Source of the DNA: Takakia lepidozioides
Lineage: Eukaryota > Streptophyta > Takakiopsida > Takakiales > Takakiaceae
Assembly (NCBI GenBank): GCA_030704615.1
Contig: CM060732.1
Coordinates: 46,977,053-47,041,052 of the forward strand
Reading direction: 5' to 3'
Length of the DNA: 64,000 nucleotides
Under the pieces are notes generated by a model. It had not been told where the DNA came from and made no database searches. It saw only the letters and a program-made list of their open reading frames with translations. Position numbers and translations under genes: made by a program. This document shows, one piece after another, positions 19,520 through 31,426 of this stretch. The stretch's first letter is position 1, and the number at the start of each line of letters is the position of its first letter.

Positions 19520-21866
19520 ATGGCGCCTCGCAAGCTAAGGAAGGCGCTGGGGGCTGTAAAGGATCAGACCAGCATAGCTATTGCAAATGTAGGCGGCACA
19601 AAAGCCCCAGATCTTGACATTGCCTTGGTAAAGGCTACCAGCCACGATGAGAGTCCTGTGGATGATAAATATGTACAGGAGATTTTGCATCTGACCTCCT
19701 ACTCACGGGGCTATGTGGCTGCATGTGTGGCCGGACTGGGCAAGCGGCTGGGGAAGACACATAACTGGATTGTGGCTCTTAAGACCCTCATTCTCATACA
19801 TCGTCTGCTGCGGGAGGGGGATCCTAGTTTTGAGCAAGAGCTTCTGAGACGTGGTATGCGTATGTTGAATCTTTCACACTTTAGAGATGACTCGCATTCC
19901 AATGCATGGGACTATTCTGCGTTCGTGCGCACCTATGCTCTGTTTCTTGATGAGCGTTTGGACTCGTCTGTCCCTGGTACACCCCTAGACAAGCGCCGAT
20001 ATGGCTATGAAAGATCCCCTACCAGGTCAAGCCATGGCACATCTCCAGGTGGTGACCGCAGATCTAGCTATGTGACATCCCCTGGCAGTCGTGATGATTC
20101 GGGCTACACCTACAGCGACCGTCCCTCACCTGGATATGAGGAGCGGAGACACAGCTTCGACGGTGGTCGATCATCCCCTGGCGACTACCGCGACCGCAGG
20201 CTTGGTGAGGAGGATAAACGGGATAGAGAGGATGTGGCTATAAAGGAAATGAAAGTGCAAGATTTGCTGGACAAACTTCCCATTTTGCAGCGGCTGATGG
20301 ATCGCGTGCTGGGATGCCGCCCCACAGGTGCTGCCAAAAGCAACCGGCTGGTGCAGATTGCATTGTACCCGATGGTGAGGGAGAGCTTTCAGCTGTACTC
20401 AGATATATGTGACGGCATCACCATACTTCTAGACAAATTCTTTGACATGGAACAGCCCAATTGTATCAAAACATTTGAGATTTATAACCGCACTGCCAAG
20501 CAAGGGGAAGAGCTTGCGTCTTTTTATGGCATATGCAAAAATTTCGGTATCGGTCGGTCTTCTGAGTATCCTACAGTACAGAAGGTTTCGCAAGAGCATT
20601 TGGACACGTTGGAAGACTTTCTAAGGGATCGCTCACGGGCGCCAGCTAGCTCTCAGAGATCTAAAAGTCCAGAGCCTCAGCCCCTGCAGCTGACCTACAG
20701 GCCCCAAACACCTGAGCAGGAACCTGAAGCTAGCAGCCACACAGCAGACATCCATGTTGAAGCCTCTCCTCCAAGAGACGTACCTCAAGTACAGCCTGTG
20801 CCTGTGCCTGTGCATGAAGGAGGTAATATTGTGGTTTTGAAAGCAATTTGCACAGTTGTGGGCAGTAATGTGCCTTTGTTTCTATGTACCTATGAGTAGA
20901 TCAAAATTGTCATCTTCTGCCCCCTGAGTCTCTGGTGATGATTCAACCCATCATTATCATCTTGGTCACAGGAATTTGCAGACATACTCTTGCTTTCCCA
21001 TTGCCAGAGACTGGTGTTTTGTTGGAAATGCTTCAGGGAGCTCTGTATTATGTATAATGACTGAATGTCTGTGCGAAGCTAGTGGCTACTTATGTGAGAC
21101 AGAAACTCTTCTTGTTTGTTGTAGTCTGCAGCTATGTTGGATGGTTCTGATGCAACAGTGCTGTACATCTGCAGATCTGCTGAACCTGGACAAAGCATCC
21201 ATCTCACCACAAGAGCAGGAAGATAAACTTGCTCTCGCACTATTCTCGGGTGCGTCTGGAACAGCCAGCAATAGCAACTGGGCAACATTCAATGGAGAAT
21301 CAGATCAAGCAAGGCAGAGCAATGGAGCATGGCAGCCTGATGCCACAGAGAATGGGAAAGCAGGCTGGGAGCTTGCATTGGTGGCTTCAACCAGCAATCT
21401 GTCTCAACCAGCAACTGGGATCCTTGCAGGCGGTTTTGATCCGCTCCTATTAAACAGCATGTATGATCAGGGAGCTGTTCGTCAAAAGCAGGCATCTGCT
21501 GCTGCTCCTTCCGGAAGTGCCAGTAGTGTGGCTCTACCACACCGACCAGCATCCTCTTTTTTGGCCTTGCCTGCACCACCTGGTGGGATGCCATTGCCTG
21601 AGGGAGGAGAGGACCCTTTTGCAGCATCAGCAGTGGTCCCTCCTCCTTCCTATGTGCAAATGGCAGACATGAACAAAAAGCAGCAGCTGCTATCGCAGGA
21701 GCAGCAGTTGTGGCAGCAATATCAAATGGATGGTATGCGCGGTGAGCAAAGCCTCATGAGGTTCAGCAGTAATCCTTATGGTCCTGGTATGATGCCTCCA
21801 AATGGGATGGCTCTTCCATACTATGGAGTGGGAATGCCCGTGCAAAACTATCATGCTTCTTATTAG
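19520..21866 (+). CDS. AP180/CALM-type ANTH clathrin-assembly protein
   Basis: Two coding exons, 19520-20822 and 21175-21866, joined by a phase-1 intron (GGAG|GTAATA, CTGCAG|ATCTG) give 664 residues. The N-terminal ANTH domain (about residues 1-290) shows the plant signature KATSHDESPVDDKYV, HNWIVALKTLILIHRLL and FRDDSHSNAWDYSAFVR. After a Ser/Pro/Tyr-rich linker comes the second ANTH half (LLDKLPILQRLMDRVLGCRP, GITILLDKFFDME). The C-terminal half is disordered, with DLLNLD, NNWATF-like, DPF (EDPFAASA) and NPYG motifs that bind clathrin and AP-2. It binds PIP2 membranes and helps build clathrin coats at the plasma membrane. It resembles the Arabidopsis CAP1 (At4g32285-like) subgroup. Starting at 19520 rather than upstream is favoured because the 5'-UTR acceptor lies at 19516. 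Confidence 0.93.
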
Positions 21867-23068
21867 CCCGAATTTGTACATTTTCACTAGGACCTCATTG
21901 CAACTGAACGGATGCACAACAAGTGAGGAGGTAGGTGAAGTTACTAGGTTTTTGGTGGCCTCCACACATTCTTTTGGCTCTCTTTTACTGGAGTAGACTG
22001 GTTATGACTTCCACTTGCGTGGACCATTTTTCACAATACCTGTCCTTATCTTGTCTTTAGAACCTATATTCATAAGTTCATCAATCAAGCCTGCTCAGGA
22101 CACAGTCAAAGGCATGTTGCAATTCCTCTTTTCTCCCAAGAGTGCTTCATATTTTGTATTCTTTTGTTCACAAATTTTGTGAAGGAAAGGTGTTTCTATC
22201 AAAGAGCATTTTAATTGAGCCCTGTGAGCACGCACTACAGCCTCTCACCAAAATGCCACTTGAAAGCTCTAGTTTCCTAGTTTGCAAATGTGGTTGTCTG
22301 TAGACCACAGAAGTCCTCATTTACAAATCAGTGTGGGGCTGTAAACTTCCTTTCTTTTCTTCCTTAAGTTGTCTTTTGGACCAGGTGTGGCCTAACCATT
22401 CCATCATTGATTTCCTCTAACCTGCAAACTCTGTTCGAGTCTAATGCGCTGCTGCGTTCTAACGATGAAGGAGACGAACATCTTCAACGCCGCCTTGGGT
22501 TGGCTAGCGTCCCTATCCCCATTTGGTGTTCTCAGAAGCTGACCCTCAATGCCGAGCTGCAGTTATGCAGGCATCATCAAACAGCCATTTCTGATTTGCT
22601 GTTGCGATCCAAGCTTCACTGCCACAGAGTGAAGGGTATACACCAAGGTCTTACTTTTCAAGAGTGAGCTTAACACACACATTCCTTCAAAATCGAGATA
22701 TTCTCTAGCTAACTAAGGACTTGAAGGGAACAAAGTGTTTATCATGGAAAGGAGTTATCTACAAAGGGAACGTAAAAGAACTCGATCGTTTTGAAAGGGA
22801 ACGAGAACATGTCTTCTTCCCCCTCTTCGTATCTAGAAAGCCTCCGAAATCTTCTCTCTGTTTTACAGCACCATGTCTTCTCATATGGATATGAAGGCAG
22901 CAAGATCTGCAAAGAATGAATGTGTTTCAGTGAGACGCACCAGACATGCTATGCGTGATCTTTAAGCAACAGGAGCACCAGGTGAAGATCAATGGAGATG
23001 GACAGCATCATCTTGTCCTGCCAGCCTTTGGTATTTGAAGTGTTTTTACTTCACTTCTGTTTTGCCTC
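21867..23068. other. Intergenic between the ANTH and ALMT genes
   Basis: Holds the 3' end of the ANTH transcript and the 5' flank of the ALMT gene. No further gene, RNA or repeat was recognised. Confidence 0.5.
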
Positions 23069-26000
23069 GTGCATCCTCATACAGAGAAACAAAGGTATGT
23101 GCCAATTGTTCACATGCAGTCCACGCACTTGAAGGGTGCTAGCCGCAACATGCATGAGGAACATGATGAAGATGAACAACAAAGCTTGCTAGCAAGCCGG
23201 ACTGGGAGACATGGGCTGCTGGCAGCAGCGGCTTCCCTCACAGGGCTCAGTTATGCCCGCACACGCACACTTCGTAGAAGAAGGCTGTGGGCTGTAACAA
23301 ATTCCAAGAAAGCATGGGCCTGGAGGGTATTGATATGGCCAGTCGGGAAGATTCACAAGATACAAAAGTTCAATCCTTCGGCAGCATTGCCTGTGAAAGC
23401 GGGGATTGCAGCCTTTATTTCAGGACTGCTTTGTTTTGCCCCAGGGTTTCTTGCATCCCTTAGCAAAAATGGAGTGTGGGCAGTGATCACTGCCGACTAT
23501 GTTTTGGAGACACATGTTGGCTCTACGTTCAGCAAAGGTACGTCATTTGTTCCAGGAAGGGAGTTCTAGATGTTCTGGTCTCTGTTCCCCTTAGGTTTCC
23601 GAATGAGGCAGCGAGTTTATTATTCACAACGAGGAGAACAGGGGCTTGTGTCATAGTTCCTCAAAGATGTATTAGAACTACTTTTTTGGAGAGATTATTA
23701 GACCTTGTTAACAATTTGCAGCACTTGATTTGTAATGAGAAATAGTGGTTACTGTTAAGGAGCAAGCTTGAAGGAGTAGAGCAGCCAAAGAGCATTGAGC
23801 ACACTAACAAGAATCTGTGATCTCTTAGTTCTGATTCCAATGCTCCATGATGGCCAGAATTGCCAAAATAGAAAGAGCTGAAGTGTGCAATCTGGAGTTT
23901 AAAAGAAGTTCAACTGTCCACTGAAATCAATAAAGGCAGGTTAATTTGTGTGGACATGTGAGGTCCTAGATTGGCGAAGTTCGCAGAATGGGGTGAATTG
24001 TCTACTGTTAGAAGTGCAATCATGTGATCTGTACTAGAGAAGCAGTCAAATGGGTGAATACAGGTGTGAATCGAATGCTTGGGACATTGCTGGCTTCATC
24101 AATGGCCTTGCTTGTTGATTACTGCAGCCCTCATCTTGGAGCATTTGAGACGCACTTTCTCCTCCTCTGTACATTTCTTGGAGGTGCAATTCCAACAATG
24201 TTCAAATCCCGACGACTCTTCAAAGACCGCTTGAATAATGCAGTTGTTATGTCAACAATCACCTTCCACATTCTCATTCTTGCCAAAAGTGATCAGAAAA
24301 CGAGGCTTCCTTTCATTCGGCTTGCCACAACTGTAATTGGTTTTTTTGTTGCATCACTGGTGAATATTTGCATCTTGCCAACATTTGCTGGGAGTGCGAT
24401 TAACACTCTCATCGCCAAAAACTTTGAACATGCCAGCACTGTGGTGGAAAAGTGTGTGCTGAAGTACGGCCAAGGCACAGCGCTGCATCAGATCCCTGAC
24501 ATTCTGAGCGACCGGTCATCTGGCAATGATTTACATGCTTGTTTCCATGAAGTTTTTGCTGCAGACTCTGAAGTGGATAAGCTTGTGGGTCTCACTCTGT
24601 CAAGTAATTTTCCCCATAGGTCGAGGTCTTACACTAACGGACACTAAAAAGATAGCCCAATTACCAGTAGGGTTGTGCATTTTGCTACTGAGCTGCAGTT
24701 TTTGGTGCAGCAGGAAGCAATCACTGTGCACTTTTCTCTGTGCTGTATCTGTGTTGAAGAAACAAGAATAATTGAGAGCCTTATCTTGCAGCTGACCTCT
24801 GCATATGTGTGGTGATCTGGGTGCGGAAGATGACAGCGACAAGTTTTGAGCCTCCCCATGGCAGATTTTTCTGCGGGTACCCCTGGTACCTCTATGAGGA
24901 TGTACTTGACAACTTGCGGCACATATTGTATGATGTCGTGGCTCTAGATTCATGTCTGCGTGGGGAAATCCAAGCGCCATTGAATCTGCGTGTCATATTT
25001 GAGGCTGAATTTATGGCCCTCGGCAAGTTATGCGCAGAGTAAGCCTTCCCTCTCTTTTTCTTTCCTTTCTCATCTTTCTCTATTGGACAAAAGGGACAAT
25101 ACCATTGAGTTGTTTGCACCAGTGTGTGGCACTACAAGTGAAAGGAAAGGAGGGCCCTAATGGCACTCCAGCAGGATTGCCGGGAAACCACCACCTATGC
25201 CAGCCAAATAGAGAACAGTGTCCAGTCTGACTTTATATGCCAAGTAAAGTTGAAAACCCATGGGTCAAGTCATCCTTGCAGCAGTATGGCTTGAACCGAA
25301 CGCTCTTCTTTATAGGCTGAGATTTATCATCACAATGCCACCCTTCAGTGTGCCAGTGTTGTCTCTGATAGGTTTTTAGCAAGGAGCTTTCATAGTGTGG
25401 ACCCCATTTTTCTGTCTAGAGCTGAACTTGGCCTGACACATAGCCGTTTTTTGTTTGGGAGACTTGAAGCTGCTTTATGGATTCAGTTTTCCCAATGAAC
25501 CCGTAAAATCCAAGCGTGTGTTTGGGGTTCTTGTTCTTCTCTTTCCTCCTGGGTTTTGGTCATTGCACATCCGGCGACTCCGCAGTTTAACATCTAACAC
25601 CACTGTCACTTTGCTACAACCTCACCTGTCAGGGATGCAGGCCTTTACAGAGATGCCATTCATCTTTTACCCTGCAAGGTCATCACATAATCCATCATAT
25701 TTGCATATTCTCCACTTGGATTGCCTTAGTATTGTCTAACTGAATCAACATGTTATGCTCTGCTTGTTATGGTTATGATTGGACAACCAAGATGTAGTCT
25801 AGTGGTAATGGGACATACCACCTTGGAAGGGGCTGTGGTTTCAATCCACCGATTGGTGTCACAAATGTGTCCACCTTCCAGCCGGAAGGCAGTAGCCCTT
25901 GGTGTCGAGAGACATCCTAATTTACGCTTCCTTTGGGAGGCGTCATACTTTACTTCACTTTGGTTATGATTGTGATGACTCACTTTGCTCTGCCATGTGT

Positions 26001-27555
26001 TGGCTTCTAAGGAACAATCATAACCAATTACAGGATGGAGGCCGTGACCAAATGTAATTCCTACATGTAGATTCCCTGTACAGTTGTTCTTCATTTGTCT
26101 GGAAACCAGATTGAGGATCTCCTCTCAGTGGTTTTTAAACTGTTTATCGGGCAGTGTCTTTCGAGGACTAGGACAAACAATGCGCCAAATGGAACAAGTT
26201 GACAGCCACCCAATCCTGGAGAGGGCTGATGAGATTGCCATTTTGCTGCAACACAAGATTGCTAAGTACACTGATTCCTTGCTGGGAACCTCCGGGGGGG
26301 CTCCATGCTCTGTTCCTCCCAGAGGTGATGTGAAGGACCATACAGGGAGCTTTCTATTAGTGGCACTTGATGAAGGCTACGGTGAATCATCTAGGAGAAA
26401 AAATGTCGGACCTAAAGAAGAGGAAGTCAGCCCTTCGAGGCAGCCAGAGTTGGAGCATTCAATGTAACAGGCCACTGTGCACTTTCTTTGTGATTGATGT
26501 TTACTGGGCATGGGCATGGTAGCATCTGTTGTCTGTTAGGAAGTGTACCCTCTCTTCCCGCCAGGCTCAAGGAGCATACCTATATAGCATATGCCATAGC
26601 TGTTGGTATTCTCAGTGTTGTTGACAACAACCCTGCGCTAAGCAGGGAGAAGTCTGTCTTGGCACGGTTGATACCTGATCTAGATGAGTGGCTTCATGAA
26701 ATTTTTTATCTCCTTCCCTCGAAGAGTTCTTAAGAACCATTGTTTTCCAGCAACTGATGACTTGACAAACGTAGCCTTCATAGAATTTTGACAAACAACA
26801 ACTGCAGACCTTACGTTGATTTTTGATGAAACAACAACCATGCTTGTATTTTGTTAGGGTGATCTTGGTGGAGTCCCTTGGTGAGTTCTATACTACTTGA
26901 ACGTTTGCCTCAGGTTGGTTGGGTGCCACCTCTGTTGAGCCAGTGTAATCATACCTCATTCAAACTGTCTGGCAAAGTTACTGCGTACAACAGCCCAAAT
27001 GTTGGCCAAGGAGTATCAATTCACACTATCAACGTTCACTGCCATTGGGTGACTGTAAAACATGGTAGCTGAGGGATGCCTCCCCTTTCTGTGAAAGAAG
27101 CTATTATAAGTGGCTCAGGCCATTTACTACTCTTGAATTTGAGTTTGGCATAGTTGAGTCAAAAGTTTTGTGCACTTAACTTGGCTGCTGGACACAAACA
27201 TCACATGGATCTGGTGTGTCCTTTAGCATTATGGTGGATGTGCAGATCCGAAGATCGAAAGTCAACGAGAGAGAATATCGGAACGAATGTCTACAGTTGT
27301 GACGAGAATGCAAGGACCACAATTCAGGAAAACATGAAGAGGAGAGGATCAATAGGGCAGCACTATGACATCACAGTGAAACGCTTAGGGGCACTCTCTC
27401 TCCTCAAATTTGCATCTCTTCTCATAGAATTGACAGCAAAGGCCAAGTATGTAGTGAGTGTTGTTGACGATCTTGCTGTCAAGGCCCGCTTCAACAACGC
27501 TGGCCCTTGCAGTGTGCGGCTTCATGAAGTGGATAGTGCAGTTGGAACCCTCTGA
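23069..27555 (+). CDS. Aluminium-activated malate transporter (ALMT) family anion channel
   Basis: Five coding exons with GT-AG junctions in phase: 23069-23537, 24064-24603, 24837-25038, 26155-26463 and 27246-27555 (609 residues). Family marks: WAVITADYVLETHVGSTFSKG spliced to VNRMLGTL, several membrane helices (LLLCTFLGGAIP, VIGFFVASLVNICILP), then FEPPHGRF and YPWYLYEDV, GEIQAP and the C-terminal FASLLIELTAK with VVDDL. The ALMT signature normally reads WEPPHG; here the Trp is Phe. A long acidic/Ser insertion precedes the last exon. ALMTs carry malate or chloride across the plasma membrane or tonoplast. The start is uncertain: Met at 23069, 23116 or 23150. An open segment at 26565-26733 has an acceptor but no phase-matching donor, and I left it out. 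Confidence 0.85.
25782..25960 (+). mobile_element. tRNA-derived SINE in ALMT intron 3
   Basis: A 179-bp insert flanked by the perfect 12-bp direct repeat TGGTTATGATTG (25770-25781 and 25961-25972). Near its start are a box A-like TAGTCTAGTGGTAATGG and, about 40 bases on, a box B-like GGTTTCAATCC, spaced as in a tRNA gene. No tRNA cloverleaf is completed. It lies in the 1.1-kb intron, in the same orientation as the gene. Confidence 0.8.
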
Positions 27556-28860
27556 TGTTTCCAAGCCAGACAGCAACTTACTGTCTTGAAAACAGGATCG
27601 AGCGTTCTGTAGAAAGGATTGGGTCAGTTGGTCTGATTCTCTATACTTGCATGTTCACAAATTCAAATCCTGAAAACAAAACTGAATTATCTCAATCATG
27701 TAGGGCATAATAGAGTATACACAAGTTTGTTTGTAATTGCAGATGTAGCAACAGGTGAAAACGAATACAAATCAGGATGCATAGTGATGGAAGAACTGTT
27801 GTAACTTGACTTTCAGAACTGTCATTTTGACAGTGTCTTTGCCTCTTGCAGGTTGTGGTGTCGTCATCTACTATTAGAGATTCGCATAGTTCATGTTGCA
27901 ACCCGACAAGTGAGTAACCCCTCTCTTGCTCTAATGTTTCTCCTTTCCTTGAACAAGGATTAATCTTTGAAGGGTATTGCATGAATGCCTAATCTCATAC
28001 TGCCTGAACCGGCTTATGAACCTATCCATACTCAACAATTGTAGTTTCAGTTCAATCCATTTCACAATGTTTTGAAGTTCATGCTGTGTGCTTTGACATG
28101 CGGGTGCGTAGTTTTGGCGTACACAAGGCCCACCTTTCTCCAATAGCTCACTTGTACAATAACATTATGAAGTAGCATCCATCTATTTTAAACCAACATG
28201 GTGGAAAAGAGCGTCACCATGCAATGAGACAAGTACAGATTTGTATTCATTGTCTTCAGGTGGTTTCTAGCATGAAGAGCAATTGACTGAGTGGGTTTCC
28301 CAGAACCTGTTAATTTGTAGGATAGAGTGTAGTATATGTTGTTCGAAGAGGCTAAGTGCATTTAGTGCAAAAGAGACTCTTGAAGCAACTATAAACCTTG
28401 TAGAATTAGTAGGGACATGGTAGCATTGAGTGTTGATGACTTTGATGATGACAATGAAGATTGATAGTATCAATGGTCTTATATGTACGCTTCCAATAGC
28501 CCACATCTTTTTAATTAACTTTGAGAAATTGGAATTTAAATGACAGACATGAGTCATGCTAGTAAAAATGTCTTGTGAATCATGAGGGCCCAGGAAGTAC
28601 TAAGTTACTTTGTAGCTAATGAATATAGATTCTCAGTCTTAAATATTGAAATTACACATTACAAATTGCAAGGTTTTATTTTTCTCATTTAGCTATTTTT
28701 GGTCACGAAGCAATGTCTCTTGTGTTAGTATCCATGACTCCATTAGCAAGGTTAATTTTTTTGTGCCCCTTCTAATATTATTCAGTGCCTTTGTCCTTTT
28801 CTTCACACACACACATACACATATAATATATGAAAAAACTGACAAAGGTACTGAATAATA
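27556..28860. other. Intergenic, nothing recognised
   Basis: AT-rich sequence downstream of the ALMT gene. A short CA/TA microsatellite lies near 28805-28830. No gene is supported on either strand. Confidence 0.4.
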
Positions 28861-29149
28861 CTAGAAGACTTGTATCAATATATATATATCAATCAATATA
28901 TGAAGCGAGATGTTGGCTCTCTAGAGAGAGACTATGCGGAGACATGCAAGTCAATGGAGAAAATGTGGTCAAAGTACCTTACACCGTGTCAAGGCGCTGA
29001 TTGGTGTGTAGTGCTGACTGTGCAAAGCAAGAACCGTTTGAGGCTTGTTTTGTTTCGTTTTGCTTGTTTGTTTGTAGCGTCGTTGAGATCTCCTAAACCG
29101 GCCCGTGCGGGTGCTTGGTGCCGTTGGAAAGCCCTCGATGAAGAGGGTG

Positions 29150-30250
29150 CACTGGCTTGGTCTCATGATTTTTGGACCAACGGTGTGGGAGATGTCGAAT
29201 TTCAAGTGCGAAATTCGTGAAAAATGGCAAAGTGGGCTTTCCTGGAGCAAAGATTGGCCCTTCGCGTGCGAGATTTGGAATTTCAAGTACTATTGGTCGC
29301 TGGAAATTCACAAAATATAGCAAATTGGGCATTCCCTGGACAATCGTTGGAGCCTCAACATGAGAGATATCAAGGAAAATGTCTCCAGTTCAAATGTGGT
29401 GGTAGGCTCGGTGGAAAAAAAATGATTAGAGTTAGCAAAGTGGGCTTTCCTGGGAGCAGTGATTGGCCCTTCACGTGTTTGGAATTTCAAGTACTTTTGG
29501 TCGCTGGAAATCAAAAAATAGCAAAGTGGAGATATATCAATATATGAAGGGGAGATTGCAAAAATAGCAAAGTGGGCTTTGTCGGAACAATGACGTGGAT
29601 ATCTCCCAAAGCGTAGGGTCTATGGATACATAGGGGATTGCACTTGGACTTAAATGAGTGGACACTGGAGGTTGCACTTGGGCCTCAACATAGGAGACAC
29701 ACGGATACATATGAAATTGCACTTGGTCTTAGATTTTAATTCTTCAGACATGGGCCAAAGGGACATGCTACCCTAGAGGTCACACTTGGGCCTGGACATT
29801 GGGCCTCAACATAGGAGACACACTGGATACATATGAAATTGCACTTGGTCTTAGATTTTAATTCTTCAGACATGGGCCAAAGGGACATGCTACCCTAGAG
29901 GTCACACTTGGGCCTGGACATAGGAGAGGCACTGGGATACATAGATGGAATACATAGAAGGTCTACACTTGGGCTTAGATGACAATGGACATTTGGGCCT
30001 CTACACGGGAGATGCACTTGGATACATAGACGATTGCACTTGGGCTTGGATGGGCCTTGACATAGGAGACGCATTGGGATACATAGGGAATTGCACTTGG
30101 TGGTAGACTTTATGAGGAAAAAATGATGAGATATGGCTAAAACAAATTTCAAGTACTTTGGGTCGCTGGACAATGATTGGAGCTTCCACAGGAGAGATAA
30201 CAGGAAAAGGTTTCCGGTTCGAATCTGGTCGTAGGCTCTGTGGAAAAAAA
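29150..30250. repeat. Cluster of degenerate dispersed and tandem repeats
   Basis: The block GCAAAGTGGGCTTTCCTGG...CAAGTACTTTTGGTCGCTGGA occurs three to four times. The tail TAGGCTC(G/T)GTGGAAAAAAA after a box B-like GGTTCGAATC or GTTCAAATG occurs twice (about 29390-29430 and 30215-30255). A unit of about 121 bp is duplicated back to back at 29680-29801 and 29802-29923. CACTTGG, GGAGA and ATACATAG words recur through 30110. It may include SINE debris. Confidence 0.6.
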
Positions 30251-31426
30251 TGATTAGATATTTGGCAAGAAGCTCATCTTTCCCTAAAACTATTAGTCAA
30301 GCCAAATGGAAGATAACCAAGCACATTGCTAACCAGCTACACAAACAACGTTTGTTTTTTGAAATTGGAAAATATCAGGAGTGGCTACTGAGTTTCGCAA
30401 GAAATAGCCATATTTTCTGTCCATCCACTGAAAATTGGATAGAATCAGCCTCATCTGTACTTTCAGCCATGTATATTCTCCATATTTGGCAAATTCATCC
30501 ATAATTTATATTTTATTTGGCGATTTCATCCATGAGAAAATAGGGAATTTACGACAAAATATTCCATTTATTTTTTGAGGTCGAAATATTTCGAAAATTC
30601 GCCAGAAATAAAAACACTGCTACACAATCCCAAAGCTTTGAGCATTATTTGTTTGTCCCCTGTGTCAAAAATTTAAATTGATTCTTCCAGTTTTTCCTTG
30701 TCTTTTTCCTTTTTGGTGACATTGGAAGGATGAAACCGACCCATTCATCCATCCATGTCATCCTTTCGTTGTCCTTGACCTAAGGGTTTGCAAGCAGACC
30801 GATGACGGGCCGGGTCAGAGATGAGATCGCGGGCTGGGTGGTGCCACCCACCATGCCCGGCTCTGCCTTGCAAGGCCTGCTCTTGTGCTTTCTGTGTGTC
30901 TATTGTTCAGAGATTGGTGCGTTTGTTTGGCTTAACAGAGATTTCTGTGGGAGCTCGTGCTGTGCTTTAGGTTGTTGTTGAGGGTAAAGTGTAGATCTTT
31001 GCTACTCGAGGGTTTTCGTGTCGTGAGGTACAGGGTAGCGAGGGAGGAGGAAGCTGATGGAGTGGAGAGATGACGACTGATGAGAGATTGTGTAGGAAGG
31101 ACTGGAGAAGGCAACCAAATTGTGCCTTCAGTTTGAATGTACAAGGTGGGCTGTGATTGAAGGGATAGTGAATAGCCGTGATGGTGTTGAGGGTATCGAA
31201 ATCAGTTAAAGTTGCTGGAGACTGTTACGTGATAAAATAGGGCTGGTGAGAAAGTATTCTTCAGCTAGTTTGCGGGATTCCACTTTGTACTTTCAGATGC
31301 TCTGGGTAACATAACGTCCTTCAAAATTGGGTACATGTAATGAATTTCGCAAGGGGAAGAGATACTTATAGAGATTAGGGCGCATGAACTGGTCTCTGGC
31401 ATTCTGAATTTGCGGCGAAGGACAAG
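30251..31426. other. 5' flank of the MTV1 gene
   Basis: AT-rich upstream, becoming more balanced near 30800-31400, as expected for promoter and 5' UTR. No other gene recognised. Confidence 0.4.

Noticed and set aside
26565-26733. An ALMT exon ending at 26733
   Set aside because: It would end the protein before the conserved C-terminal segment at 27246-27555. Splicing from 26463 to 27246 keeps the frame and restores the family end.
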